Below, one piece after another: positions 9,459 to 23,197 of a stretch of 64,000 nt of DNA. The notes below the pieces were generated by a model. The model saw only the letters and a program-made list of their open reading frames with translations, was not told the DNA's origin and made no database searches. The translations under genes were made by a program, and so were the position numbers. Each line of letters opens with the position of its first letter. Position 1 is the stretch's first letter. This DNA comes from Arthrobacter sp. YN (GTDB lineage: Bacteria; Actinomycetota; Actinomycetes; Actinomycetales; Micrococcaceae), in the NCBI RefSeq assembly GCF_002224285.1, contig NZ_CP022436.1:2108001-2172000 (forward strand), written 5' to 3'.

Positions 9459-9875
9459 ATGTCAGAGCAGTCCGCCCCCAGCCACTCTCCCGCCGTGGAG
9501 CTCTCCAGCGACCCCGCAGGCCCCCTGCCCCAGGAGATCGCCAGCGCCCTCAAGCGTGATTCATCCGGGCTCGTCGCCGCGATCGTGCAGCAGCACGATA
9601 CCAACGAGGTCCTCATGCTTGGCTGGATGGATGACGAGGCTCTCCACCGCACCATGACCACGGGACGCGTGACGTTCTACTCGCGCTCCCGCCAGGAGTA
9701 TTGGCGCAAGGGCGACACCTCCGGACACGTACAGTTCGTGAAGTCTGTCGCCCTTGACTGCGACGGCGATGCCCTCCTGGTCCGGGTGGACCAGATCGGC
9801 GCAGCCTGCCACACCGGAACCCGGACCTGCTTCGATGGTCGCGATTTCACAGTTGTTACGGGCCACCGCGACTAA
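9459..9875 (+). CDS. hisI: Phosphoribosyl-AMP cyclohydrolase
   Basis: Third step of histidine biosynthesis. The 138-residue protein contains [43 protein letters not shown] with the magnesium aspartates, and the zinc cysteine segment [12 protein letters not shown]. It is stand-alone and not fused to HisE, which is encoded at 6636. The ATG at 9459 follows a weak purine stretch; a longer open frame upstream overlaps the divergent minus-strand gene and is not used. trpE follows after 57 bases, an arrangement usual for Arthrobacter relatives. Confidence 0.94.
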   Translation: MSEQSAPSHSPAVELSSDPAGPLPQEIASALKRDSSGLVAAIVQQHDTNEVLMLGWMDDEALHRTMTTGRVTFYSRSRQEYWRKGDTSGHVQFVKSVALDCDGDALLVRVDQIGAACHTGTRTCFDGRDFTVVTGHRD

Positions 9876-9932
9876 GGCACCCACTACTTTCCACTGACGC
9901 ACCACCTCAGACAAAAGGCGGAGAACATAGCC

Positions 9933-11516
9933 ATGCAGGACCTTGGAATCATCAGCCCGGGCCTGGAAGAGTTCCGCGAACTCGCCGTCCACAGCCGTGT
10001 CATCCCTGTCCGACTCAAGGTCCTGGCAGACGCCGAGACTCCCATTGGCTTGTACCGAAAGCTAGCCAAGGGCCAGCCCGGAACATTCCTCCTGGAATCC
10101 GCGGCGGTTGGCGGCGCGTGGTCGCGCTACTCCTTCATCGGCTCCAAGTCCCGTGCCACGCTGACCACCAAAGACGGACAGGCCCACTGGATTGGTGAGC
10201 CGCCCGTGGGGGTTCCCGTCTCGGGCAACCCCGTTGACGCGGTTCGGGACACCATTGCGGCACTCCAAACTGACCGCTTCGATGGGTTGCCGCCGTTCAC
10301 ATCCGGTTTGGTGGGCTTCCTCGGGTGGGAAGCTGTCCGTCACTGGGAGCGGCTGACGTCTCCGCCCGAAGACGACCTGCACCTGCCTGAGATGGCCCTT
10401 AACCTGGTCACGGACATGGCTGTCCACGACAACATGGACGGCACCGTCCTCCTGATTGCCAACGCCATCAACTTCGACGACAGCTCCGAGCGCGTGGACG
10501 ACGCCTGGCATGACGCCGTCGCCCGGGTGAAGGGTTTGCTGGACCAGATCAGCACCCCTGTGGCCCAGCCGGTCTCCGTGCTGGAAACCGCCGCCCTGGA
10601 CTTCGCGTCCAGCGTGCAGGAGCGGTGGGATGAAGCCAAGTATCTGGAGGCGATCGACCGCGGCAAGGAAGCCATTGTTGACGGCGAGGTTTTCCAGGTG
10701 GTGATTTCCCGGCGCTTCGAGATGGAGTGCGCTGCGGATCCCTTGGATGTTTACCGCGTCCTGCGCAACACCAACCCGAGCCCGTACATGTATCTCTTCA
10801 GCCTGGAGGATGCGGACGGCCGCGAGTACTCGATTGTGGGGTCGTCGCCGGAGGCTTTGGTCACGGTGACCGGGCAGGAAGTCATCACCCACCCCATTGC
10901 CGGTTCGCGCCCCCGTGGGAAGACCGTTGAGGCAGACAAGGCACTGGCAACAGAGCTGCTGGCCGACCAGAAGGAGCGGGCAGAGCACCTGATGCTGGTG
11001 GACCTGTCGCGCAACGATCTGTCGAAGGTCTGTGTGGCAGGAACGGTGGACGTCACGCAGTTCATGGAAGTGGAGCGGTTCAGCCACATCATGCACCTGG
11101 TGTCCACCGTGGTGGGGGAGCTCGCCCCCCAGGCCAAGGCCTACGACGTCCTCAAGGCAACGTTCCCGGCGGGCACGCTGTCCGGTGCTCCCAAGCCCCG
11201 TGCGCTGCGACTGCTCGACGAACTGGAACCCCACCGGCGTGGCATCTACGGCGGCGTGGTGGGTTACCTGGACTTCGCCGGTGACATGGACATGGCGATT
11301 GCCATCCGGTCAGCCCTGCTCCGGGAGGGCCGCGCCTACGTCCAGGCCGGTGGTGGAATCGTGGCCGATTCGCACAAGCCATCCGAAGCGCTGGAGACGG
11401 TCAACAAGGCGGCCGCGCCCCTTCGGGCCGTCCACACGGCGGGATCGTTGCAGAACATCTCCGCAGAGACGGTAGGAACTGCAGACATCCACGACGACGG
11501 GACTTCCGCCTCATGA
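9933..11516 (+). CDS. trpE: Anthranilate synthase component I
   Basis: Makes anthranilate from chorismate with ammonia from TrpG. The 527-residue protein has the N-terminal tryptophan-binding motif FLLESA, the catalytic chorismate-binding domain with NPSPYMYLFS, IAGSRPRGKT, LVDLSRNDLSKV, FPAGTLSGAPKPRA and GGVVGYLDFAGDMD, and GGGIVADS near the end. The LLES motif suggests feedback inhibition by tryptophan. trpG and trpD are not adjacent. The stop overlaps the next start (ATGA), coupling it to the TIGR02234 membrane protein. Confidence 0.96.
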   Translation: MQDLGIISPGLEEFRELAVHSRVIPVRLKVLADAETPIGLYRKLAKGQPGTFLLESAAVGGAWSRYSFIGSKSRATLTTKDGQAHWIGEPPVGVPVSGNPVDAVRDTIAALQTDRFDGLPPFTSGLVGFLGWEAVRHWERLTSPPEDDLHLPEMALNLVTDMAVHDNMDGTVLLIANAINFDDSSERVDDAWHDAVARVKGLLDQISTPVAQPVSVLETAALDFASSVQERWDEAKYLEAIDRGKEAIVDGEVFQVVISRRFEMECAADPLDVYRVLRNTNPSPYMYLFSLEDADGREYSIVGSSPEALVTVTGQEVITHPIAGSRPRGKTVEADKALATELLADQKERAEHLMLVDLSRNDLSKVCVAGTVDVTQFMEVERFSHIMHLVSTVVGELAPQAKAYDVLKATFPAGTLSGAPKPRALRLLDELEPHRRGIYGGVVGYLDFAGDMDMAIAIRSALLREGRAYVQAGGGIVADSHKPSEALETVNKAAAPLRAVHTAGSLQNISAETVGTADIHDDGTSAS

Positions 11517-12118
11517 GCACGGCACCGTCAGCGTCTCCCGTCAGGCAGCCGCCGCGCTGGGCACGCAAATCCACCGTGGTTCTCGCCACCACCATCCTTG
11601 CCCTGGCGGTATTCGGCGCCACCACGCAGACCTGGATCGAGGTCCGGCTGGATCCCACCGGAGCGTCCAACAGCGACCTCCACGTCCAAGGCAGCAAGGC
11701 AGCCACCGCGGTTACCGCACTCGCGGTGGTCGCCTTGGCCGGCGGACTGGCAGCGTCCATCGCCGGAAAAATCGCGCGCTGGATCATCGCGCTCCTCATC
11801 GTCCTGTCAGCGGCCGGGATCATCCTTGCCGCAATCACCGTTCTGCTTGACCCGCTGGGTGCCGCCCAAGGGGCCATTGCGGCCGCAACAGGCGTCTCCG
11901 GCGGACAGGCTGACGCTGCGTCCACGGCATTCCCGGTGGTAGCCATTGTGGCGGGTGCCCTGCTGGCCCTTTGCGCTGTTGCCTTGCCCTTGGCCGGCCG
12001 CCATTGGACCTCGCGGACCAAGTACGACGCCGGCGGACGGGGACGGAAGAGCAGCAACGAACCGGTGGACGAGATTGACAGCTGGGACAGCCTGTCGCGT
12101 GGTGAGGACCCTACGTAG
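11513..12118 (+). CDS. TIGR02234-family membrane protein of the tryptophan operon
   Basis: A 201-residue membrane protein with about four hydrophobic segments: residues 22-40, 65-85, 90-115 and 140-160. A basic N-terminus and a polar, charged C-terminus ending ESWDSLSRG-like sequence flank them. Genes of this family sit between trpE and trpC in many actinobacteria and are named only by that context; no biochemical role is established. The ATG overlaps the trpE stop. A signal-anchor function or tryptophan-related transport would both be speculation. Confidence 0.85.
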   Translation: MSTAPSASPVRQPPRWARKSTVVLATTILALAVFGATTQTWIEVRLDPTGASNSDLHVQGSKAATAVTALAVVALAGGLAASIAGKIARWIIALLIVLSAAGIILAAITVLLDPLGAAQGAIAAATGVSGGQADAASTAFPVVAIVAGALLALCAVALPLAGRHWTSRTKYDAGGRGRKSSNEPVDEIDSWDSLSRGEDPT

Positions 12119-12249
12119 GCAACCATAGGGGCTTCCGGGCAGGTGCGGCGCAACAAAAGCCCACACGCCTGTCCTGACGTCGGACGATGTCCCGGACACC
12201 GCCAATAAATGGCAGAATGTAAGCAGTATTCATCCTGAGGAGATTTCAC

Positions 12250-12522
12250 ATGAGCAAAACCACAGTGTCCGCAAACCAAGCTGAATCCACCATGGCCAGC
12301 CACGCTGACGCCATCGGCCACGGAAACAGCCCGGCTGCCTGGACCTGCGTACTTGTGATGCTGGTCGGTGCCCTGATTTCTTCCATCGCGTTCGTCATCG
12401 CCAACACGCCGATCTTCGTCGGCGGACTGGTTGTCATGGTCATCGGCCTCATCGTGGGCTTCGTCATGCGCAAGGCGGGCTACGGAGTTGGCGGCAGCAA
12501 GCTGCAGAACAACGGCCACTAA
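12250..12522 (+). CDS. HGxxPAAW-family small membrane protein
   Basis: A 90-residue protein with the family-defining motif HGNSPAAW at about residues 24-31, followed by two transmembrane helices (WTCVLVMLVGALISSIAFVIA and FVGGLVVMVIGLIVGFVM) and a short polar tail. It is confined to actinobacteria, usually between trpE and trpC; function unknown. The start ATG has a strong ribosome site, TGAGGAGA. It ends two bases before the trpC GTG, so it is co-transcribed with trpC. Confidence 0.88.
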   Translation: MSKTTVSANQAESTMASHADAIGHGNSPAAWTCVLVMLVGALISSIAFVIANTPIFVGGLVVMVIGLIVGFVMRKAGYGVGGSKLQNNGH

Positions 12523-12524
12523 TC

Positions 12525-13343
12525 GTGACCGTTCTTGATGACATCATTGTTGGCGTCAAGGAGGAGATGGAGACGCGCAGCCGTCTCGTTTCCCTTGCGG
12601 AGCTGAAGGACCGCGCCGCAGGTGCCGCCCCGGCCCACGATGCATGGGCCGCCCTGGGCGGTCCCTCATCTGTCCGCAACGACCTCAAAGTCATCGCAGA
12701 AATCAAGCGTCGCAGCCCTTCCAAGGGCGACCTCGCCCCCATCGCGGATCCAGCTTCCCTGGCGGTGCAGTATGCCGACGGCGGAGCTTCCGTCATCAGC
12801 GTCCTGACCGAACAGCGCCGTTTCGGCGGCTCGCTGGCCGACCTCGATGCCGTCCGCGCCGCCGTCGATGTTCCCTTGCTGCGCAAGGACTTCACGGTGG
12901 ACGAGTACCAGATCTGGGAAGCCCGTGCCCACGGCGCCGACCTCATCCTGCTTATTGTCGCGGCGCTGTCGGACGCGGAGCTGGCGGAATTCAGCGCGCT
13001 GAGCCACGAGCTCGGCATGAACGTGCTGGTGGAAACCCACACCGAGGAAGAGATCGAACGCGCCGTCGCGGCGCAGGCCAAGATCATCGGCATCAATGTC
13101 CGCAACCTCAAGACGCTCGACGTCGACCGCTCGGTTTTCGGTTCCCTGGCTGGATTGATTCCTGCCGAGGCCGTCATCGTCGCCGAGTCGGGCGTCAGGG
13201 GTGCGGACGATGTTTCGCATTACGCCGCGGGCGGCGCCAACGCCATCCTGGTGGGGGAGGCGCTGGTCAGCGACTCCACGCCGCGCGAACGCATCACCGA
13301 ATTCAAGGCAGCTGGAGCTGCCGCCATCGCCGTCAGGAACTGA
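12525..13343 (+). CDS. trpC: Indole-3-glycerol phosphate synthase
   Basis: Closes the indole ring from carboxyphenylamino-deoxyribulose phosphate. The 272-residue TIM barrel begins TVLDDIIVGVKEEM and has the catalytic lysine regions EIKRRSPSKGDL and LLRKDFTVDEYQIWEARAHGA. The later elements are VETHTEEE, GINVRNLKT, VAESGV and GANAILVGEALV. Start is GTG at 12525. It is a single-function protein, not fused to TrpF. A 105-base spacer containing a hairpin separates it from trpB. Confidence 0.95.
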   Translation: MTVLDDIIVGVKEEMETRSRLVSLAELKDRAAGAAPAHDAWAALGGPSSVRNDLKVIAEIKRRSPSKGDLAPIADPASLAVQYADGGASVISVLTEQRRFGGSLADLDAVRAAVDVPLLRKDFTVDEYQIWEARAHGADLILLIVAALSDAELAEFSALSHELGMNVLVETHTEEEIERAVAAQAKIIGINVRNLKTLDVDRSVFGSLAGLIPAEAVIVAESGVRGADDVSHYAAGGANAILVGEALVSDSTPRERITEFKAAGAAAIAVRN

Positions 13344-13372
13344 GGCAGTCACTGAATCACGGCGAACAGTCG

Positions 13373-13407
13373 CAAGGCAGCCCGGGCTTGAGCCTGCGGC
13401 TGCCTTG
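13373..13407 (+). promoter_or_regulatory. Hairpin in the trpC-trpB spacer
   Basis: Ten-base perfect arms CAAGGCAGCC and GGCTGCCTTG, with a possible inner GGCT/AGCC helix. No U tract follows. It could be an attenuator-like element, an RNA-processing signal or a partial terminator before trpB. No Trp-rich leader peptide with a convincing start was found beside it. Confidence 0.45.
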
Positions 13408-13457
13408 TGGCACGTGGAACTACCCAATGAACTAACTGGAACAGGACGGTGAGACTG

Positions 13458-14834
13458 ATGGTCGACGCGCCAACAGCCGGCTCAGAAGAGAATGCGGCTG
13501 ACGCATTCCTGCAAGGTGGCCCTTCGCTGCGCAACGCCTCCGGGCCCTACTTCGGCAACTACGGCGGACGCTGGATGCCCGAGTCCCTCATCGCCGCCCT
13601 CGACGAAGTCCAGGACACCTTCGAGAAAGCCAAAGCTGACCCCGATTTCATCGCTCAGCTCAAGGACCTCAACAAAAACTACTCCGGCAGGCCTTCCCTG
13701 CTCACCGAAGCCAAACGCTTCTCCGAGCACGCAGGGGGAGCGCGCATCTTCCTCAAGCGCGAAGACCTGAACCACACCGGTTCCCACAAGATCAACAACG
13801 TCCTGGGCCAGGCACTGCTCGCCAAGCGCATGGGCAAAACCCGTGTCATCGCCGAAACCGGTGCCGGCCAGCACGGCGTGGCCAGTGCGACGGCAGCAGC
13901 CCTGCTGGGCCTGGAATGTGTGGTCTACATGGGTGCCGAGGATTGCCGGCGCCAGGCCCTGAACGTGGCCCGCATGCAGCTGCTCGGGGCCACGGTGGTG
14001 CCCGTGACCAACGGTTCCCAGACGCTCAAGGACGCCATCAATGACGCCTTGCGCGACTGGGTCTCGAACGTGGAACACACCCACTACCTTCTGGGTACCG
14101 CAGCCGGGGCACACCCGTTCCCGGCCATGGTCCGCTACTTCCACGAAGTCATCGGCGAGGAAGCCCGCGGCCAGATCCTGGAGCAGACGGGCAAGCTCCC
14201 CGACGCCATTGCCGCATGTATCGGTGGTGGGTCCAACGCGATCGGCCTGTTCCACGCTTTCCTTGACGACGCATCCGTGAAGATCTACGGCTTTGAAGCG
14301 GGCGGAGAAGGTGTCGAGACCGGCCGTCACGCGGCTGCGATCTCCCTGGGCCGTCCCGGCGTCCTTCACGGCGCCCGTTCCTATCTCATGCAGGACGAAG
14401 ACGGCCAGACCATCGAGTCCCACTCCATCTCGGCGGGCCTGGACTACCCCAGCGTCGGTCCGGAGCACTCGTACCTTGCCGACATCGGGCGCGTCACGTA
14501 CGAGGCGGTCACGGATACCGAAGCCATGGATGCCTTCAGCCTCCTGTGCCGGACCGAGGGCATCATTCCTGCCATCGAGTCCTCGCACGCCTTGGCCGGC
14601 GCCATCAAGATCGGCCATCGGTTGACCGAAGGCAAGGAAAACCCTTCCGACGTCACTGTGATTGTGAACCTGTCCGGTCGTGGAGACAAGGACGTGGAGA
14701 CAGCCGCGGCCTGGTTCAACATGTTGGATGAAGAAGGACACGTCAAGGGCACTACGTTGTCTACGCGTAAGCCCAAGGGCCCCACCGAGCGCACGTCCGA
14801 TGCTGCCGTGGATGTCAACGAGGACCAGAACTGA
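13458..14834 (+). CDS. trpB: Tryptophan synthase beta chain
   Basis: PLP enzyme joining indole and serine. The 458-residue protein carries the family start [14 protein letters not shown], the PLP lysine in [27 protein letters not shown] and the phosphate-binding loop [20 protein letters not shown] and NLSGRGDKD complete the fold. An in-frame GTG at 13449 is an alternative start, but ATG 13458 has better spacing from AGGACGGTGAG. About 30 residues precede the conserved core. The stop overlaps the trpA ATG. Confidence 0.95.
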   Translation: MVDAPTAGSEENAADAFLQGGPSLRNASGPYFGNYGGRWMPESLIAALDEVQDTFEKAKADPDFIAQLKDLNKNYSGRPSLLTEAKRFSEHAGGARIFLKREDLNHTGSHKINNVLGQALLAKRMGKTRVIAETGAGQHGVASATAAALLGLECVVYMGAEDCRRQALNVARMQLLGATVVPVTNGSQTLKDAINDALRDWVSNVEHTHYLLGTAAGAHPFPAMVRYFHEVIGEEARGQILEQTGKLPDAIAACIGGGSNAIGLFHAFLDDASVKIYGFEAGGEGVETGRHAAAISLGRPGVLHGARSYLMQDEDGQTIESHSISAGLDYPSVGPEHSYLADIGRVTYEAVTDTEAMDAFSLLCRTEGIIPAIESSHALAGAIKIGHRLTEGKENPSDVTVIVNLSGRGDKDVETAAAWFNMLDEEGHVKGTTLSTRKPKGPTERTSDAAVDVNEDQN

Positions 14835-15646
14835 TGACTGAAGAATTCGCCAGCAAATCCGCTGCCGCCATCGATCGTGCCAAGGCAGAAGGCCGCGCCG
14901 CCCTGGTGGGCTACCTCCCCGCGGGGTACCCCACGGTCCAGGAGAGCATCGAGGCGGGCATCGCCTTGGCCCGCAATGGCGCTGACCTCATCGAAATCGG
15001 CATCCCGTACTCCGATCCCGTGATGGACGGCCCGGTCATCCAGGCTGCCACCACCGAGGCGATCGCCAACGGATTCCGTGTCACCAACGTTTTTGACGTT
15101 GTTGCCGGCATCACCGCCGCTACCGATGCGGCCGTGCTGGTCATGACCTACTGGAACCCCGTCATGCGCATGGGCGTCGATGAATTCTCCCGTCGCCTGG
15201 CTGAAGCCGGGGGAGCAGGACTTATCACCCCCGATTTGGTCCCTGACGAGGCTCATGAGTGGTTCGAGGCCTCGGATAAGTACGGCTTGGACCGGGTGTT
15301 CCTTGTGGCACCTTCATCCACCCCGGAACGACTGGACATGACCGTCAAGGCAAGCCGTGGATTCGTCTACGCTGTCTCGATCATGGGCGTCACCGGAACG
15401 CGCACCTCCGTCAGCAGCAGTGCTGAAGACGTGGTGGCCCGGGCCCACGCTGCCGGAGCCGAGCGCGTGTGCGTCGGTTTGGGCGTGTCCAACCCGGACC
15501 ACGTCCGCGAAATTGCTGCCTACGCTGACGGCGTGATCGTTGGAACCGCCTTGGTTGCGGCTCTCCGCGATGGCGGCGTGGACGCAGTCGGGCAACTCAC
15601 CAAGAACCTCAGCGCCGGCCTGGGCCGCGCAGCTGCAGAAGCCTAG
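14834..15646 (+). CDS. trpA: Tryptophan synthase alpha chain
   Basis: Cleaves indole glycerol phosphate to indole and glyceraldehyde 3-phosphate, passing indole to TrpB through the complex tunnel. The 270-residue barrel shows YLPAGYPT, ADLIEIGIPYSDPVMDGPVIQ with the catalytic Glu and Asp, MTYWNPVMRMG, GLITPDLVPDEA, and GVSNPDHVREIAAYADGVIVGTALV with the phosphate-binding residues. The ATG overlaps the trpB stop. lgt follows after 20 bases and is likely co-transcribed. Confidence 0.95.
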   Translation: MTEEFASKSAAAIDRAKAEGRAALVGYLPAGYPTVQESIEAGIALARNGADLIEIGIPYSDPVMDGPVIQAATTEAIANGFRVTNVFDVVAGITAATDAAVLVMTYWNPVMRMGVDEFSRRLAEAGGAGLITPDLVPDEAHEWFEASDKYGLDRVFLVAPSSTPERLDMTVKASRGFVYAVSIMGVTGTRTSVSSSAEDVVARAHAAGAERVCVGLGVSNPDHVREIAAYADGVIVGTALVAALRDGGVDAVGQLTKNLSAGLGRAAAEA

Positions 15647-15666
15647 AAAAGGAAACAGCGAAGCGA

Positions 15667-16821
15667 ATGCAGACCGTCCTCCACGCAGCGGCAATGGTCC
15701 CTATGAGTATCCCGAGCCCGTCGTGGTCCGGTTTCGACATTCCGCTGCCGTGGGGGACGTTGCGTATCCACGCTTACGCCCTCTGCATCCTGGCGGGCAT
15801 CATCGTTGGCCTGTGGCTGACCTCGGCCCGATGGAAGCGCCGTGGCGCTCCCGAAGGCAGCCTGTGGGACATTGCCATCTGGGCAATTCCTTTCGGCATC
15901 ATCGGTGGCCGGCTCTACCACGTGTTCTCCTCGCCTGACGCGTACTTCGGCCCGGGCTTTGACGGTACCGGGGACCTCTCGCTGATTCCGCAGATACAGC
16001 GAGGCGGACTGGGCATTTGGGGTGCCGTCATCCTGGGTGCTGTAGGCGCATGGATTGGTTGCCGCCGGGCAGGCGTCAAACTGACGGCTTTCCTGGACGC
16101 AGCAGCGCCCGGACTCCTGCTGGCCCAGGCAATCGGCCGTTTGGGGAACTGGTTCAACCAGGAACTCTTTGGTGCGCCGACCACCCTGCCTTGGGGACTG
16201 GAGATTGACCCAGCCAACGCGAACTTCCCGCCGGATATGGCTGCAGGTACGCTGTTCCACCCCACGTTCCTCTATGAGATGCTGTGGAACCTGGCGGGCG
16301 TGGCCATCCTGCTGCTGCTGGACAAGAAGTTCAACTTCCGGTGGGGACGGCTCTTCTGGCTCTACGCGGTGTACTACACCCTGGGCCGTGTGTGGATCGA
16401 GGCATTGCGCATCGATGATGCTGAACAGATCAACCTGTTTGGCATTACCACCAGGCTCAATGTGTGGACCAGCATCTTTGTCTTCATTGCCGCGCTGGCC
16501 ATCTTCTTCATCCTCGGCCGACGGGGACGTCCGGTGCCCGACACACCATATTTGGCGGGGCGCGAGCCGGAAGAGAAGGCCGAAAAAGAGGCGATTCCGG
16601 TGACGAGCGTCACCAGTCATGATGTGGACGCATCTGTCTCAGATACTGGTTCGCGTGGTAATCTCCCTGATAACCAAAGCGATTCGGGCCACGTTGACGA
16701 GCCGCAGGAAACAGCAGGGAAGCCGGAAAAGGACACCACGTCCGCCACTGATTCCACATCTGCTGCAACTGCCGCAAGGAAGGCCCCCGGATCCACGCCG
16801 AAGGCTGACGACACCAAGTAG
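15667..16821 (+). CDS. lgt: Prolipoprotein diacylglyceryl transferase
   Basis: Membrane enzyme that attaches diacylglycerol to the lipobox cysteine of prelipoproteins. Seven transmembrane segments are recognisable, with the Lgt signature GRLGNWFNQELFG (around residue 158), GGLGIWGAVILGAVGAW and the RVWIEALRIDDA segment. At 384 residues it is longer than typical Lgt because of a roughly 95-residue hydrophilic tail rich in Ser, Thr, Pro, Lys and Glu, as is common in actinobacteria. Start ATG 15667 follows AAAGGAAA. The trpA-lgt pairing is a usual actinobacterial arrangement. Confidence 0.93.
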   Translation: MQTVLHAAAMVPMSIPSPSWSGFDIPLPWGTLRIHAYALCILAGIIVGLWLTSARWKRRGAPEGSLWDIAIWAIPFGIIGGRLYHVFSSPDAYFGPGFDGTGDLSLIPQIQRGGLGIWGAVILGAVGAWIGCRRAGVKLTAFLDAAAPGLLLAQAIGRLGNWFNQELFGAPTTLPWGLEIDPANANFPPDMAAGTLFHPTFLYEMLWNLAGVAILLLLDKKFNFRWGRLFWLYAVYYTLGRVWIEALRIDDAEQINLFGITTRLNVWTSIFVFIAALAIFFILGRRGRPVPDTPYLAGREPEEKAEKEAIPVTSVTSHDVDASVSDTGSRGNLPDNQSDSGHVDEPQETAGKPEKDTTSATDSTSAATAARKAPGSTPKADDTK

Positions 16822-17080
16822 TCACGTTCGGTAAAGGGGCAACAGAGTCACCGCTCGTAGGGCCCAGTCCACAGCGTCGTGGCACCCCGGAAACCGGACC
16901 GCAGCATACCGATGTTCACTGGTCAAGCCGGGGCCAGAGGTCTGCGTAACTGTTCGTTGCGCTGGATCGGCTGGCCTACAATTCCAATTACTAGCGCTTT
17001 GTTGTGCCCGTCACAGGGCAGGCAAGGTGGGGCCAACGTTGTCCCTTCCATACGCACGATCTCGAGGAAGGACGTCTCCC

Positions 17081-21685
<4,605 letters not shown>

Positions 21686-21693
<8 letters not shown>

Positions 21694-23143
21694 TCCACGC
21701 GGATTTCTGAAAGTCCGGCAGCGCGAAACGCAGCCACGCCGTCCCGTTTCCGTCCGCATCATGGACTGGAAAGAAGTGTACGAAGCCCAGGAGAAGGGCG
21801 TCCTGAAGAGCCAGGCCGGCCGCTGCATGGACTGCGGTGTCCCGTTCTGCCACCAGGGCTGCCCCTTGGGCAACCTCATTCCCGAATGGAATGACCTCGT
21901 GTGGCGGGACAAGGGTGAAGAAGCGATTGAGCGCCTCCACGCCACGAACAACTTCCCGGAATTCACGGGCCGCCTGTGCCCTGCACCCTGCGAAGCGTCC
22001 TGCGTGCTGGGCATCAACCAGCCTGCAGTGACCATCAAGCAGGTTGAGGTTTCGATCATCGACCAGGCGTTCGACAACGACTGGGTCCAGCCGCTTCCGC
22101 CGACACGCCTCACCGGCAAGACAGTGGCCGTGGTGGGTTCCGGACCGGCAGGCTTGGCTGTGGCACAGCAGCTGACCCGTGTTGGCCACACCGTGGCTGT
22201 CTATGAACGCGACGACAAGATTGGCGGACTGCTCCGCTACGGCATCCCCGACTTCAAAATGGAGAAGGAACAGGTTGACCGCCGCCTGGAGCAGATGAAG
22301 GCCGAAGGCACCCGCTTCCGGACCGGAGTCGCCGTCGGTACGGACGTCACGTGGGAGCAGTTGCGTCGCCGTTACGACGCCGTCGTAGTCGCCACCGGTG
22401 CTACCGTGCCGCGTGACCTGCCTATCCCGGGCCGCGACCTCGAGGGCGTCCATTTCGCCATGGATTACCTGGTTCCGTCAAACCGTATGGTGGCAGGGGA
22501 GAACCCCGAAAACCACATCGATGCCCGCGGCAAGCACGTTGTCATCCTGGGTGGTGGCGATACCGGTGCTGACTGCATCGGCACCGCCCACCGCCACCAG
22601 GCCGCTTCGGTGACCACGCTCGCGATCGGCAAGCAGCCGCCGTCGGAACGTGCGGGACACCAGCCGTGGCCGACGTTCCCCACCCTGTTCGAGGTCGCCA
22701 GCGCCCACGAAGAAGGCGGCGAGCGTACCTACCTTGCCTCAACCGTTGAGTTTGTTGGAGAAAACGGCAAACTCACCGGCGTCAAAGTTGCTGAAACCGA
22801 GTTCGTGGACGGCAAACGCCTGCCCAAGGCCGGTACAGAACGGATCATCCCAGCTGACCTTGTCTTCCTGAGCCTTGGCTTTACCGGCGCTGAGCCGGCA
22901 GGAATCACGGAGCAGGTCAGCGCAGAGTTCGACGGTCGGGGCAACGTTGCCCGCGACGGCTACTACATGACGAACACCGAGGGCGTGTTTGTTGCCGGCG
23001 ATGCCGGACGTGGCCAGTCACTGATTGTGTGGGCCATTGCGGAAGGCCGTGCATGTGCGGCCGCAGTGGACAAGTTCCTGATGGGAAGCACCATTCTCCC
23101 GGCACCGGTCGCCCCCACCGACCGGGCGATAGCGGTCTTATAG
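21686..23143 (+). CDS. gltD: Glutamate synthase small subunit
   Basis: Transfers electrons from NADPH via FAD and Fe-S clusters to GltB. The 485-residue protein has N-terminal cysteines for 4Fe-4S clusters ([17 protein letters not shown] and [10 protein letters not shown]), the FAD Rossmann motif [17 protein letters not shown], and the NADPH motif [34 protein letters not shown] lies near the C terminus. The GTG start at 21686 overlaps the gltB stop by eight bases and has the strong site GGAGG at 21675, so the two are translationally coupled. Confidence 0.95.
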
Positions 23144-23197
23144 CGCCGGCAGGAACAACCTTTTACTCAATCAGCATGAACTACTTAGGGTAGGTAT

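Noticed and set aside
10062..11234. 390-codon open frame antisense to trpE
   Set aside because: Shadow of trpE with no independent ribosome site or domain.
12644..13435. Arg/Pro-rich 263-codon frame overlapping trpC
   Set aside because: Out-of-frame reading of trpC with low-complexity composition.
13350..13440. Possible Trp leader peptide before trpB (reading GTWNYPMN)
   Set aside because: No start codon with a ribosome site and only one Trp codon; the hairpin alone is reported.
13482..14741. 419-codon open frame antisense to trpB
   Set aside because: Shadow of trpB, composition as expected from reverse reading of a high-GC gene.
9933..15646. Absence of trpD, trpG and trpF from the tryptophan cluster
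   Set aside because: These genes are commonly located elsewhere in actinobacteria, so the absence is not evidence of a broken pathway.
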